NCBI GenBank assembly: GCA_013400975.1
Contig: WBMZ01010234.1
Span: 124,001-188,000, forward strand
DNA from: Atrichornis clamosus
Taxonomy: Eukaryota > Chordata > Aves > Passeriformes > Menuridae
Length of the DNA: 64,000 nt
Reading direction: 5' to 3'
Shown here: one piece after another, positions 25,501 to 38,554 of the stretch
Numbering within the stretch: position 1 is the stretch's first letter
How the letters are laid out: every line of letters starts with the position of its first letter
Notes under the pieces: generated by a model
Seen by the model: only the letters and a program-made list of their open reading frames with translations
What the model was told of the DNA's origin: nothing
Databases searched by the model: none
Program-made: the position numbers and the translations under genes

Positions 25501-28500
25501 AAAGTCTAACTAACCAGGCCTGGATTTTGTTGTTATATTGAAACAGAAGCTCATTTAAAGCCAATGAGCCCATTTAACAATAATTGAAATAGATACTGCT
25601 GTTCCATTCCCCTCTCTGACACTACCTTTACCACATACCATCTCAGCACCACAAACCAACTAACATTAGCCCACATTGGTCATTAGTAGCTTTACAAAGA
25701 ACTTCCTGTTTTCTCATTTTTAAAAAGTAAAAACAATACCAACAAAAATTGCTTCTTTTTACTGCTTTAGAAAGTGAGGGGAGGAAAACTGCTTATCGTA
25801 CAACAGTAATTTTTTCTGTGTCCCAACTAAAGCATAGTACCCAAAACCAAGATGTTTCATTCTCAGAAGTGTTGCAATGTTGAAGCATTTATTGGCAGTT
25901 CACATCTTATTCAAGTAGATTGTCCCTGTGACTCTTACATTACCAATAAACCAAGCATCTGATGAGCACAGTCTATAAAATTGCAAAAAGTGTACAAATT
26001 AAGATATATTACAACATACAGTATCTTCAGAAATTTTTAGAGCCTTCATTGCTTGCATATTTAATTCTTTGAGGCTTTCTTTGAAATTGGAAGAGTTAAA
26101 TAACTGTTTTATATTAAATAAAAATGAAGATTCTTGCATTGATGCATGCTTGCAGGAACTAGAATTGAGCAGAAATACAAAATAATTCAAAAATCACACA
26201 CACACAAAAAAGGCTGCTCTGTCCCGACCCCACCCTGGACAGAGAAGCATATTTAATAAGCTAACTGCACACACAACACTAGGGGTAGGTGAAACTACAG
26301 TGTTTCATTCCACAGTTTGCTCAAGTTAATTTCCCAGAAAATCTATCCACAAATAGCAGAAAATATTCATGCAAGACATAGCTGCTGCACAGTACTGCAT
26401 GTACAATAAAACGTTATTCAAAATCCATCTTAGCTTTGCATCTTTATAGTACAAAGCCCGTTGAGTTCTTAGACTGGTCCTACAGACTTGTGACAGTTTA
26501 GTAGCCCAGAAAGACCTGACACCAGTAATTCCTCAGTGTGTTACTGAAGCCCTAATTATTCAATTTTTTAATGTCAACTCCTTTGGGGCATGCATCTGAA
26601 ACAGCCACTGCTGTCCTGGCATTACAGAAAGGAAACATCTTCCAATATCCAGAGAATATCTGGGACAAAGAGCTAAAAAACAGTAAAGAGTAAAATTATT
26701 TATTCTCCCTAGTGGAAAAGAAAAAACAGTGTTTATTTTTAAGTGATTCAAAAAGTCTTTGGAACCAAGAGTGCATCTGAGATCTGATATCTAAAGATGG
26801 ATGAAAATAAAAGGAGATGAAAATACTCTTAGTGATTGGTTTTACACTTCAAAATACTGGGACTTACTGTTACATGATGGAAAGTTTAAACTGAAAATTG
26901 GTTTCTAGTTTCAAACTTCACATCTGCATAGAAATACACCTCCCTTTATATGTACTTTTCAGAATCTTATACTTCACATAACAACCTCCCTCAGTATATT
27001 TTCAGGCTGTAATTTCATTACATGCAAAGCAAAAATTTGAATCTTTCTGCTGTTTAACTGCTTATATCCTTGGTATTATTTTCCTCTATGTTCATTTCTA
27101 TATTTGATTTCTTTCTCTTCTATCAGCAGCTATATTTGCAATGTCCTTTAATACTTTTTAGATGTCTGTGTGCCTCATCTTCATTTCTATTGAGACAGAT
27201 TTAAACAGCAGCTAGTTTGGCCATTTTAAACTCATTATTTCCTATCTTTATTCATGAGTTTACTTCCTTCCTGCTATTTATTTTTCCTCATTGTAACTAT
27301 ATAAGCCTCTTCGATTTCTCTTGATAAACCAGCTATCTCTTTTTACATATGTGGTAATTTCTTTTCTTCACACATTGTTCTGGTTTGGCTTACTGTCATA
27401 TCCTTCCATTTGGCAGAAAACAGGAATGCTCAAACAGCCAGGCTGAAAACATCATATTCATTTTTATACACAGCACCTTATTGATATGCGTTTCTTATAT
27501 ACATTTTGAGAAAGTTGTTTTGTAATTTATACTGCAAGTTCCTAGAAGAAAAAAAAAAAGACTTCTCTGGAATTTCAGTACATAATTTGAAATAATGCAA
27601 ATCAGAAGCAACATTTCTAATATATATCGGATTTAATCTTCAGGCATATGTATATTGCTTAGTGCTGGAGGGGATGAGAATCCTGAGGATATAACAGTTG
27701 TAGGAGCATTTTATGCTTTCAGTGAGCAACTTTGTAAATCCCTCCTTAGCCTTTAGAGAACCTAACTTCAGTATTTTTATTTCTGTGTGTGGTTATGTAC
27801 GTACATATTTGAACACACATTCCTACACACCTGTGCAAAATTCAAAACATTGAATACTGGTTACCTTTTTTCTGTTGTAATATCTTTCCTAACAGATCCT
27901 ATGTTTCCCGGCTACACAGAGATCTCACTGCTCAGCTCAGCTCCTGTTAGCTTGCCCAGTACCTGCCTTGGACTTGGCAGGAAAAGTCATCAAGCCTCGA
28001 TGACTGCCAGCACACATGCTGCTGTACCTCTCCTGTGTTCAAACGGATTTGATATCTTATGGGAGATGGAAAGAGGAGCTACAGGACATCACTTCTGGCA
28101 GTGTGTCTCCAACACACAAAACGCCACAGCCAAAACTGCAGACTTTAACCCTGCTCAGTTCCCATTTCTGTCAACTCCATATGTGTGTTAAATTCTCACT
28201 ATGCATGCAGAAAGGTCTGGGTTCTGTTAGGGGACGATGAAAAAGATCTGAAATTTCCTATCTGAGAGCTTTGGCCTACCTGATTGAAGATGTAGTGCAC
28301 GTGGGAACTGGGAAATCACTAGCTTTTAATGCCTGGGGTTTGTGAATCCAGCTCTTTTCTAGCGTTAATAGCCAAAAAAAAGGATTTTGAATATTTCTGC
28401 TACAGAACTCTGGTCACAGAGCTGAAAAAAACCCATTAGGATAGTGCTGTGCTGAGGAGGAAGCCCAGACCCTCTCACTCACAGTCCATTTCTCTTTCCT

Positions 28501-29649
28501 GAGAGAGACAGAAAGCAAGCTGGTGGGGTTTGTGGGGTTGTCTGCTACTTGGCCTTTTCACAGCACTTAGGCAGTGCAACTCAGAGATTAAGAGAAACTG
28601 AGAGAAGGTCAGTAGGTAGTGGCAAGAGGGACAATCTTGGGCAAAGTGATTACTCAAATAAAGCCCATTCCTATTTTCCTTATCTCTAGGTAAGAGTTGG
28701 TGCCCTTGTGAATATCTGTCTGTGGACAGCACAGTCCATACATAAATGACAACAAAACCAGGGTACTTCTGGCTGTTCTGGCTGTTGTGAGGCTGGCAAG
28801 GCATGTCAGACCAAGTAAGCAGCAACCACGTGTGGCAGCTACTGAAATGTTTTTAGGACATGCAAGCACAGGGCATTGGGAACATTGGCACCCTCTGTCT
28901 GAGCAGTGGCATCTCCAGCTCTGGTGATGTTGCCTGCTAGGCAGTGGTGTGTGTAGCAGGAGGTTGAATCAGTGGAACTTCAGTATACTATATGGTCTAC
29001 AGTGTCTTGTCAGTGTGTCTTTTGGGACATGTGCTGGTTATCTGATATGGCTTTTGTCTGGGTTGTTCTTACATGTGTGGTTCCAAAGCTTGCCTGTGGT
29101 GTACCGAGTCCTGCTGCTTTCCAAATGTGCACTTGCTCCCAAGGTCTGGGTAGGTAACCTTGAAGGTGTTTTTAGGGACTTTGTAATGGGACAGAATCTT
29201 TGGGCCAGTTTGTAACAGTAGAATATGAGGTGCACTCCAAACAACCGAATCAGAAACTAGCATACATAGTGGAAAGTTCAGTACAATTGAGAGCTTATAT
29301 TGGGAAGCTAAAGTAAGAGACATCAATTGAAAACAAAAGTTAAAAAAATTCAATTAAAATCAGTGGGAACAAATATTTTGGCCCAATCTCAATTTAAAAT
29401 GTGCTGCAGCCAACTTGAGATGCAGAGGCTGTATGTCATGAAAGAGCCCAGAATGGGTAATGTGGGAGACCAGCTGTCCTTATTGGTATGTGTACACAGG
29501 CCACAGATCCTGTTAATTTATAGATCTCTAAGCCAGAAACAGAAACAGAAACTCTAAGAGAATCTTAGAGTTTCTCTAAGAGAATCATTTATTTAACAAG
29601 TGACAAGAGATATTAGAAATGGCCTCACAATATGTACCATTAACATTGA
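22511..29649. other. Intron, nothing recognised apart from hairpins
   Basis: AT-rich sequence with short chance frames, including one of 134 codons at 27787-28191 and one of 116 at 28475-28825; neither shows a domain. The last part (29100-29650) could hold lost gag or protease of the pol remnant that follows, but no residue pattern is readable. The stretches 17131-18594, 18846-19641 and 19823-21703 are likewise featureless. Confidence 0.5.
29547..29581. repeat. Overlapping alternative hairpins
   Basis: A 13-bp perfect stem pairs 29547-29559 with 29563-29575 around a 3-nt loop. Its right arm can instead form an 8-bp stem (29563-29570 with 29574-29581), so the two structures exclude each other. 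It lies about 80 bp before the first recognisable pol residues. Confidence 0.9.
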
Positions 29650-31160
29650 AAGAAAATCTGCATTATTGTTTGTGTTTAGATCTAAGGGAACTAAATAGAT
29701 TGAAAAAAAGTTCCGTAAAGTGATGCATTAATATTTTGCTAATCTGCCTTGCTTTTACAAATCTCCCCAGATAAGAGGAATTCAAGGCAAGCCACTTTCA
29801 ATGGACTATGCAGCAGGTAGTAGTTTCACAGGCTTCCTTTGGCTTAAAATACATTCCTGAGAATTTTCAGTAAGTGCTACATATTTTTTGAAGGAACTGA
29901 ATCTGTTGAAATGTATATAGATGATGTCCTGACTTCTGAGAGTACAGCAGTAGAACACCACAAAAGACTAAAAAATGCATTTGAGAGCACTATGAAATAG
30001 GACCCAAATTATACAACAAATGTAAAGCTTCAGGCTCTAGAAATGTTTGAAAGAAGGCCTAAAGAAGGCAGTCAATTCCTAGCTATTCCAGACTTCAAAG
30101 ATGAAGAGAAAAATGAGTGTGCAAAGTGGGAGGGATGGTAAAATCTGTGGGAAAATTCATGCCAAGCTTGACAGTCTTTAATAGTAGCTGTCAAGCACTG
30201 AGAAGAGCACACAACGGTATTCAAGCTTGGACAGAGACTGTCAAAGCTTACAGGGTTAATAAAGTTCCTATTCTCAACTATTTTGATAACAGTACACAGA
30301 CCTAGGTATTTCCAGATGCTTTGGAAAATTGCTGAAGGATAGGATGCTTACAGAATAGGCTGAATACAGGGCACTTATGAAATAAGAATGTCCCTATGCC
30401 TTAGCTGAGAGGAAGAGGGTAGGTGAGAGAAGTTTTACATATTCACTTACAGAAAATTTGCAATAGCAGGAACTAGTCACATAACATTTGTGCTCACAGC
30501 AAAGGTGGCACTGGTTAAATACAGCTGCAAAATAAGGTGAGGTTTTATCAATTGCAATTATAATATTTGAAAATATAGCATAAACCAAACACAATGATAG
30601 AGACACTCTCAAGTTGAATTTGCAAAAATAAAGGTGTATTATTGCACATGGGAATAGCAATTAAAAAAATCTCACTCAGAAACTATATTGTTGGATTATT
30701 ATTTGTGTTACTATAAGCTAAGTGGAGAAATTTGTTTCGATTTTTCAAGGGAAGAATTAAATCTGCATTTGCCAGATATAGAAATTGTTAGATCTTATCC
30801 TGGTCTACCACCTGATAGGCAGGACTGGATTATGGTTTTCAATATGTAACCTGTCAAATTCCAGACATCCTTAACTGAAGGCTCTGGTGGAAAATGCCAT
30901 TAAGACAGATAAAAGGTTATTCACAAGCAAATCTAGAAGAGGAGTATGCTTCCTGCTGATGAATGTGTGAGCACTGTCTCTAGAATGGCCTACCACTAGC
31001 TGAAATTTAGTTTAACACAAAAATCAAGATCAGACCTCCTTGACTAGGAGGAAAATGGAAGACAAAACAGTTTCTGAATATAAAATGATACAGTATTAAT
31101 ATGACAGGAGTTCTAGGAGATTAAAGTTTTGGAAGGCTGGAGGTACAACCTGTATGCATA
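29650..31160 (+). mobile_element. Ty3/Gypsy-like retrotransposon pol remnant (RT, RNase H, integrase)
   Basis: Broken plus-strand frames keep the pol order. Reverse transcriptase: CLDLRELNRLKK (29673-29708); a motif A-like SMDYAAGSS (29798-29824, catalytic Asp at 29804); after a deletion and frame change, RLPLA then, at almost the family spacing, FEGTESVEMYIDDVL (29887-29931) with the catalytic YIDD box at 29914-29925, followed by VEHHKRLKNAF. Connection region: AIPDFKDEEKNE, then in another frame (30117-30305) GMVKSVGKFMPSL and NKVPILNYFD. RNase H: LTE-AEYRALMK near 30350. Integrase: GFQYVTCQIPDILN (30834-30875), then VENAIKTDKRLF (30887-30922) carrying the presumed third catalytic acid. The C-terminal tail follows as YDRSSRRLKFWKAGG (31100-31144). 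At least three frame changes and several stops show it is dead. The integrase N-terminal part seems deleted. LTRs, gag and protease were not found. Confidence 0.82.
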
Positions 31161-31299
31161 ATGGCATTTGGTGGATGCAAAGGGAGAGTGACTTGTGAAA
31201 CTGTGCTTTGTTTGACTTACAAAAACTTGGGAACCTACTTTTAGGGGAAGCTTGAAGCCATTACAATGTTTTTCTGATTAAAAAATTACAACAGGCACA

Positions 31300-31880
31300 G
31301 CATCACCAGCCAGTCAAAGGAGGTGATTGCCCCACTCTGCTCTGGATTGGTGTGGCCTCACCTTGAGGCCTGTATGCAGTTTTGGGTGCCACAATATAAG
31401 ACATTAAGCTATTAGAGAGTGTCCAAAAGAGGGCCACGAGGACGGTGAAGGGCCTTGAGGGGAAGTCATGTGAGGAGCAGCTGAGGTCACTTGGTCTGTT
31501 CAGCCTGGAGGAGAGGAGACTGAGGGGAAATCTCACCACAGTCTGCAACTTGCTCATAAGGGAAGGAGGAGGGGCAGACACTGATCTCTTATTTGTGGTG
31601 ACCAGTCACAGGATCTGAGGGAATGGCCTGAAGTTGTGTCAGAGGAGAAGGTTTGGGTTGGATATTAGAAAAAGGGTCTTTCCCCAGAGGGTGGTTGGCA
31701 CTGGATCAGGTGCCGCAGGGAGGTGGTCCAGCACCAAGCCTGACAGTTCAATAAGGATTTGCACAATGCTCTCAGGCACATGGTGTGACTTTTGGGGATG
31801 GTGCTGTGCACAGCCAGGAGTTGAACGCAATGATCCGTGTGGATCCCTTCCAACTCAGCATATGCTGTGATTCTGTAGTA
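31300..31880 (+). mobile_element. CR1 LINE 3' end, plus strand
   Basis: The order of blocks matches a CR1 terminus: CTCACCTTGAGGCCTGTATG, GTGTCCAAAAGAGGGCCACG, GTCTGTTCAGCCTGGAGGAG, GGTTTGGGTTGGATATTAG, CCCCAGAGGGTGGTTGGCAC, then GATCCCTTCCAACTCAGCAT and a degenerate GATTCTGT end. It is 5' truncated and keeps only the end of ORF2 in broken frames. It begins about 140 bp after the last recognisable base of the Ty3/Gypsy-like pol remnant, in the same orientation. Confidence 0.92.
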
Positions 31881-34800
31881 GTCAGGGGAGAGGAGAGGAG
31901 AGAGAAACTGCTTTTCCCTGAAAGCACACTGGAAGCAGGATTGTACAAAGAGCTAGATGATTGCAGAATGGTTGAAAATGGGTCAAATTCTGAAGTGCTC
32001 TTCAAAGTTCAACAAGAATATGTAGAGCACTATTAAATAGTTTAATGGGTTTTCTTATGATCCCTGTAAAAAAAAAATTAGGGTGAGATCAGCTTCTGTT
32101 TCTTAAAAAAAAGAAATCATGGGGAATTTTTGTACTGGACCCTGGAGACTAAAATAACAAAGAACAAAATGTATAGCCTAAGATCATTAAATTGAAACCA
32201 TGAATTCTGAGCAGAAAGCATGTTAGAGTCAGAAGAGTGCAAATCTGGATCCCCCTCTTTTTATACTCTTTATATAGTGAAATTTCATAGGAAAGAATAA
32301 CTCTGATAATGAACTCTGAACAGGTGACAAATTTCATCAATTAATTATCTTCCGGCTTCTAGTTGCCAACTGCCAGTTGAGCCTGATTTCTTCTCTAGCC
32401 TAGCACAAAGAGAAAGTATAACACTCCCATTCTTTGGGATGTAGCAGATGAGCCGGGTTCACTGAAAATGGGAGAGATGATTTAAGAACCTGTTTCTTGC
32501 TGTTTCCCAGTGATGTCACTGCTTGCCTGCTAAGTAGTGTACTTATCTTCTGTCCTTTTTAATATGACACATCCAAACAGCAACAGGGAAGATGCTTGCC
32601 AGCATGGGCCAAACATGTAATAGAAGCATATTGTTTTGCTATAGCTGCAGAGAGTCTTGGACCTTGGTTGCAAGTAGATGCTTTATGCCCAGCAGGTAAA
32701 ACAATTGCCACGACATCGGCAATCTCCCCAGCACCTGTGTGCCACAAAGCTTTGTCGGGTACACTAACCAAACTTTGCGGATGTGATGTAATTGGCAGGG
32801 ATCAGGCAGTTGTGGAAATGTGAATCTGGTTGGATTCAAACAACTCTGCAAAAATTATATAATCAGTTCTCATTCAAAAATACTGGGAGATGAAAAATTC
32901 TCATGATCTGTGCAACCTTTTTAACTTTGCATCCAACACATAAGCTGATTTCCCACCTTGCTGAGACTAGAGTCAATGAGAAGCATCTGAAACTAATAAA
33001 GAACCATGTAGCAGAATAAATTGTATCAGGACTTATATATACGTACAAAATTGGATTTGTTTTAACTTTGGAGTTTCAAAAGCTTCTTGACATGAAGGTG
33101 AAGCAATGCAACAGGATGGTATTAGCTCCTAGTATACAGCTGCACTCAGCATTAACCTGTGTGGTCTGTCTCTGCTCAGGACAGACCAGAGCCAAGGGGT
33201 AGGACAATGCAGGAAATTGGTATTCAAAGACATGAAAGAGACACAGGACCAGATTATGATGGCTACTCTTTGGGTGTGATCAAGCATTTAAAACTCCTTT
33301 CTTTCCTATTTGCATGAATATATGCTTAGGTTATCCAGGGGATACTGTGCTGATGCAAATAAGTGTAGAAGAGGAGAGATACAATGATATTATCTTGAGA
33401 AAATGTTTATTCCCATCCTGAAGAACAACATCAGTTCTTGAAATAGGAAAGAATAAAACTGCGATGATAAAACCACTAAGGCCTTAGAATATGGAAGAAT
33501 GTGTAATCCTAAAAAGCCAAGAGAAGAATCCAGGTCAGTGTTACTTGTGGCATCATAAAAAATAGCAACCAGACACACAAAAAGGGAAAGAAGGGAAAAA
33601 AAGGTTTATTGGGCAGTGTTAGGATAATTAAATGTCAAAAAAGCACCCAGTCTTCCTAAAAGATCAGTGATAAAAATACTGCCCCATAAAGGTTGAAAAT
33701 AGCAAAATAACCTTACAGGGATAAGTGTCCCACTTTTATGAAAGTGAACTGTAGGATGAATTACTAAAATCTTAGCATAGGTAACTGAAGATTAGAAAGA
33801 CAGCATGTAGCTATAAGTGACTATGTACTGGACTAATAACCTTAAAATACATGACTGAGGAAAACTCACAGAATAAGTCATAATTTATTTTAAAAGCTTT
33901 AGATGTGAAAGAGCAGCAGTAACAGATCGAGTATCTATAAAGTGATGCAACCTCTAAATATAGATGACATATACAGCAAATTAAGAGAAAGTAACTCTCT
34001 TCCAGCATTTTTGTTCCCTTATGAAAAAAAATTCAGACAGTTTGTGACACTTAAAGAGATCCAGTGAAGGTAGTAGCAGCATGTGAAAGGAAGCAAATTA
34101 AAAAAAAAAAAATCCAGACAAGTCAGGTAGTGGATTAAAACCAAATTAATTTCATTTCATGAATTCATCGTTTGAGCTATTCCATAGCTGTACTTTCAGT
34201 TCTTTCATAGAAGTACATATTTCTTCTAATCCTAGGGCTTTATATTTCTCTAGAGTGAGCCAACCTAATCATTCCCATTCTCTCTTTCAGTTGGATCTTT
34301 CACAACATTTTTTTGTACATGAAAGAGCCTGCCTAACTTACTTCTTCTGCTTTTCAGTGGTGATTTCACTGTCTCAGTGGTGTCTATGATCCTATCAGAA
34401 AACCAAACTTTTTCCTGGAGGCTGGAAGCAGTTTGTAAAGCCTAACCAAACTTCTAATTATTGTGTTAAGGAAGCAAAGCCTTGTGTTTTTAATCTGAAG
34501 AAGAACAGAGATTAAAAAGACTAAATCCAGAATTAAGGAATTTAAACCATAGTTTCATTATGTTTTCTCAGCAGGAATTCTAGGGACAGGAAGATAAAAC
34601 ACACCCTCTGAGAGGAGAAAAATTACAGTGTGTAAGGATGTACCATGCCCTGCCCAGACCTAGGAAACATTACATTAGGTTATAAAGTAAGCATTTGTAC
34701 TTAAATCTAGTCACTGAAATGTGAAATCAAATAGAAAGCATACTTGAGAAGAGATTCCTGAAAGATACATTAAAATAGTCTGGAGTAAGTACGGAATGTG

Positions 34801-37654
34801 TGCAAGTTACCAATAATATATGTTTAGTGAAATGAATTTAAAACACATAGAGCACCCACACAAGTTTTTCCAAGATGCCTGGGCACCATATGATTATTCA
34901 TTTACTCATCTTTAAATGGAACTAACTTCCCAGAAAGTGAATGTGTAAGATCTTGCTAGAGACAGCTTTAGTGTTCTTTCTATTCCTTTCCTTCATTTAT
35001 TCCCAGACACAATTTCACACTGAACCCTTTTCTGAAACGCTGTAGTAATCACTTTGCTGAAAGATGCAGGGAATCACTATGAATTTCAAGACTGCACTAA
35101 TTTACAGTCAAGGATAAAGCCCTGTCTGACACATCAAGGATCTAGCAGAAAATAGCTGATATACGTGGCAGTTCACTAAAATCTCTGTTAGCTGTATGAA
35201 AAAAAAACCCAACCAAATTTGTGAAAGATACTAGCAGCAGAGTTTGAGGGTACAGTTATACAGTATATCCTTGGATTAAAGTCTACAAAAATATTGCAAA
35301 TATTATAACACAGGTATCAAAGCCTTACTGGAGGAAAAGGAACTTTCCAGAATCTATTCCTATGTTTGATTGCAAATATAGCAAAATGAGTGCTCTTTTC
35401 TGACATGTTCAGATTATAAGCAGAATTGCAGAGACATGCAAATAATTCATCAGTTATACTTACTAACCACTTTCAACTTGAGAAGGATGGAGGTGTGTAA
35501 CAGTTATTTAAGATGAACTGCTTTACCAGCCCTTACTCAAAAATCAGTTGCAAATGCATCTTTGAACCGCTGTTCTAGAAAAAACCCAACTCTCTGTATC
35601 TAAGATGATAACAAAACACAGCTGAGAAACTGCTATTCCTGAAAAAAAAAAAACATAGAGAAAATATCCACAGGTCTAAGGTGATGAAAACCAGTTAACC
35701 TTTTGGAGCACAGCTACACAAGGCCTGTTGCTAGGATTTGTAAGTTTTTAAGGTCAATACGAAGTTTATATGAAGCCAATGTAAATATTTTTTAATGTTG
35801 CTAATGTGTCGAGACAGTATCAAGTGTTGCTGAGATTTTTAAGATATTGCCATTTTGTATAAACAGGGTTTTGCAAACAAAATTATCACGAAGACCACCT
35901 AAAAACAAAAGTGCTTGGATCTCACTTTTAACAAAACAGTGGTGTTTACTGTATCCGTGTCATTTTTAACCATCAGGAACCTTACTTTGCAACTCTACAT
36001 ATCACAGAGATTAGTAAAACAGAACTGGTAGACCCAAGGTTATCAAATATGATTGGACTAATAATATGAAAAGGAAATCATTCATAGAGAGAGATGGTAG
36101 AGGAAAAGCCCCACATATATTTAGACACAAGTAATGTTATTTCTATTTTCACATTATAATACCCTGGAACACCCATATCTTAACACAATGAAAGTTTGCC
36201 ATCTGAATCCATCATAATAAAAGCATGATGTGACAGAGTTAGAGAAATTGTGACATTAATGCTATTTTTAATGCTGAATTGCTGAACCTGATAGCATCAT
36301 CAAGAAGTAAAGGAGAGGGACATACCAAAATACACTGTTCCTGGCAAGCTGCAAAATAGAACACGGATCTCAGAACCTGAGACTCATCCAACCTATTTCA
36401 AGTACATGAAACACAAAGGATGCAAATAAACCATAATAACACTAGATTATAAAAATAATGATCTACAGACATATCAAAAAGGTATGACCTCTGAACAGCA
36501 GAAAACAAGTGATTTTCCATCACATTAAGTATTAATGGAAAGGAGGATCCAAAGAAAAACTATATTGTCCTTTCCAGACCATAAAAATATATTTTCAATT
36601 TACAGAAAAAAATCCAACATCCTTTATACTTTGATGCTCTTTTTTGTCTTTGGTGGTCATGTCCATAAGGATTTATGAAAAAAGACTTCCCTGTTCACCA
36701 TGCTTTCCTGGGGATGTGTGCCTGGGGATTTCATGCACTGTAGTGTGTGTACAGATATGCAGCAGCCACTGTGCATGAAGATAGCTAATGAGTGGAACAT
36801 TATATAATAACATTTAAAACAACATTTACTGAATTTATCAGGCTGTAATCACAGCAAAGTTCCTGTGATTGCACATTTCAAATGGCTTCCTGACTGCACC
36901 TCCTAAAAATTCACCAGATCACATGCACATCAGTATTAGGAACCAAACTTTACTTAACCCTTTGCTTTTTATTCAGACTCTCATTTCTGACACTTCTCTC
37001 CTAAAGGCCATGTTCATTTTTATTCTCAATGAATCAGTCTTATGAATCAGTCACCAGTAATCTCCCCAGTCATCAAGGTCTCATTTTGAGCAGGCTTAAA
37101 TGAAAAATATGGTAAATTGTACAGATAAATAAATGTAATATAACTGAGTAGATAAACCAAACATAGTAGACTAGACTTAACACAAGAAAATCCTATTGAA
37201 ACAGTGATAAATGGAGAATACAGATTGTTTGTATTATCTCATACTTTTAAAACCCACAAGTAACAACTTCCAATGAATATTTTTGCCTAGCTAGCACATC
37301 CCAAACATTTACTAAAACTTGGGCTAATACTGCTGTTTATTACTTAAATTGCCTTTGCCTTCTTAGGGTAAGATTTTGTTTACAGTAATTTGTAACTTGG
37401 AAAAATACCTATCTCTTTGCCAAGTGTTTACCTCAGGCTCACTTTTTTATTGATATATTTTTAAAATGTCCAGAACAATTTTGTAATTGCTACCATCATA
37501 GCTGCAACAAAAGATTGTTTTGCCTTTGCAAAAATTCTCTTGTGACTTTCTTTTGAAAAATTCTTGCAAACTTGAAATTTGGGAGGTCATACAGAATTTT
37601 TATTAGACTGTTATTTGAAAATACACCTTTAGTCAATGCTCATCACATCTTTTA
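31881..37654. other. Intron, nothing recognised
   Basis: AT-rich and almost free of long open frames, especially 34400-37650. A locally GC-richer 32590-32830 has overlapping open frames on both strands but no recognisable domain. Confidence 0.55.
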
Positions 37655-37740
37655 AGAGTTCAGGAACCAGGGAAGGGCTCTTGTCCAACCTCCTGCTCAA
37701 AAGAGGATCAGCTCTGAGGTCAGGCCAGGATGAGGTCTGT
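37655..37740 (-). mobile_element. Short CR1 3' fragment
   Basis: CTTGTCCAACCTCCTGCTCA followed by AGAGGATCAGCTCTGAGGTC resembles the reverse complement of the CR1 3' untranslated segment. The fragment is short and lacks the terminal repeat, so the call is moderate. Confidence 0.55.
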
Positions 37741-38554
37741 GGTAAAAAGTGTTGGAATCAGGATCAGAGCAGAGATTGAACAGATCAAAGAGGAGACCCC
37801 TGTGGCATCTTGAAAGTCTCCTTAGTCCCAACAGCCACCTCCAAAAGTGTCACTCTTATTTACCTAGGTGGTATTGCTGCTTCTAGGGATTGCTGTTATA
37901 GATACTTAAGAACTACACTTCCTTTCCCCAGGAAAATAATTGCTAAAAGAACAGCAAAATCAAGGTGTGTAAAGACAGAATGGTGACTTTTCCAGTGGTT
38001 AGGCATAGGCAACAAAATTCATTTCTCAGTTGTGTCTAAACCTTAAAACTATGTCATCATCCCCTCCCAGATCTCAGATTTTGCAGGCTACCAAAAAGGT
38101 CAAAATTCTTATGTGAGGTCAACTTAAAATGCTGTTCAAATTTAAATAATTTATTTCAGTATTGGGTTAACATTTTCATTATTTTCCTTTCTAAATTGGT
38201 TCATTTCTTAAATGCAAATTCCACTCTGATACAAAAGATAGAATTTTCATTTACAAGAATCTGATTTAACATAATTCAATATTTCATAGAGAAAATATTT
38301 CTGTTAGAAAAGTCAAAAAATAATTACTTTTATATTTTCAGATCAAACATTATCTAATAGTGTTCACACTCAGAAATTTCTATATATTTTTGGTTCCTTC
38401 AAAATGCCAGCTGCAGTATTAAAAATTAAAAAAACCTTTTCACCACCACTCATGCTTTTTTTTTTCATTTTTTGTTTGAATATGAATTTCTTAATAATGG
38501 ACTTCATAACACCCAAGATGGAGGAAGAAGGTTAAATATTTCTTCTTCATAGAA

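Noticed and set aside
29893..29990. YIDD-containing stretch as a remnant of a class III (ERVL-type) retrovirus
   Set aside because: The YxDD box alone fits both, but the spacing from RLP and the later GMV..VGKF and integrase patterns fit Ty3/Gypsy better.
32590..32830. Overlapping frames on both strands in a GC-richer patch
   Set aside because: Compared with retroviral and Gypsy patterns without a convincing match.
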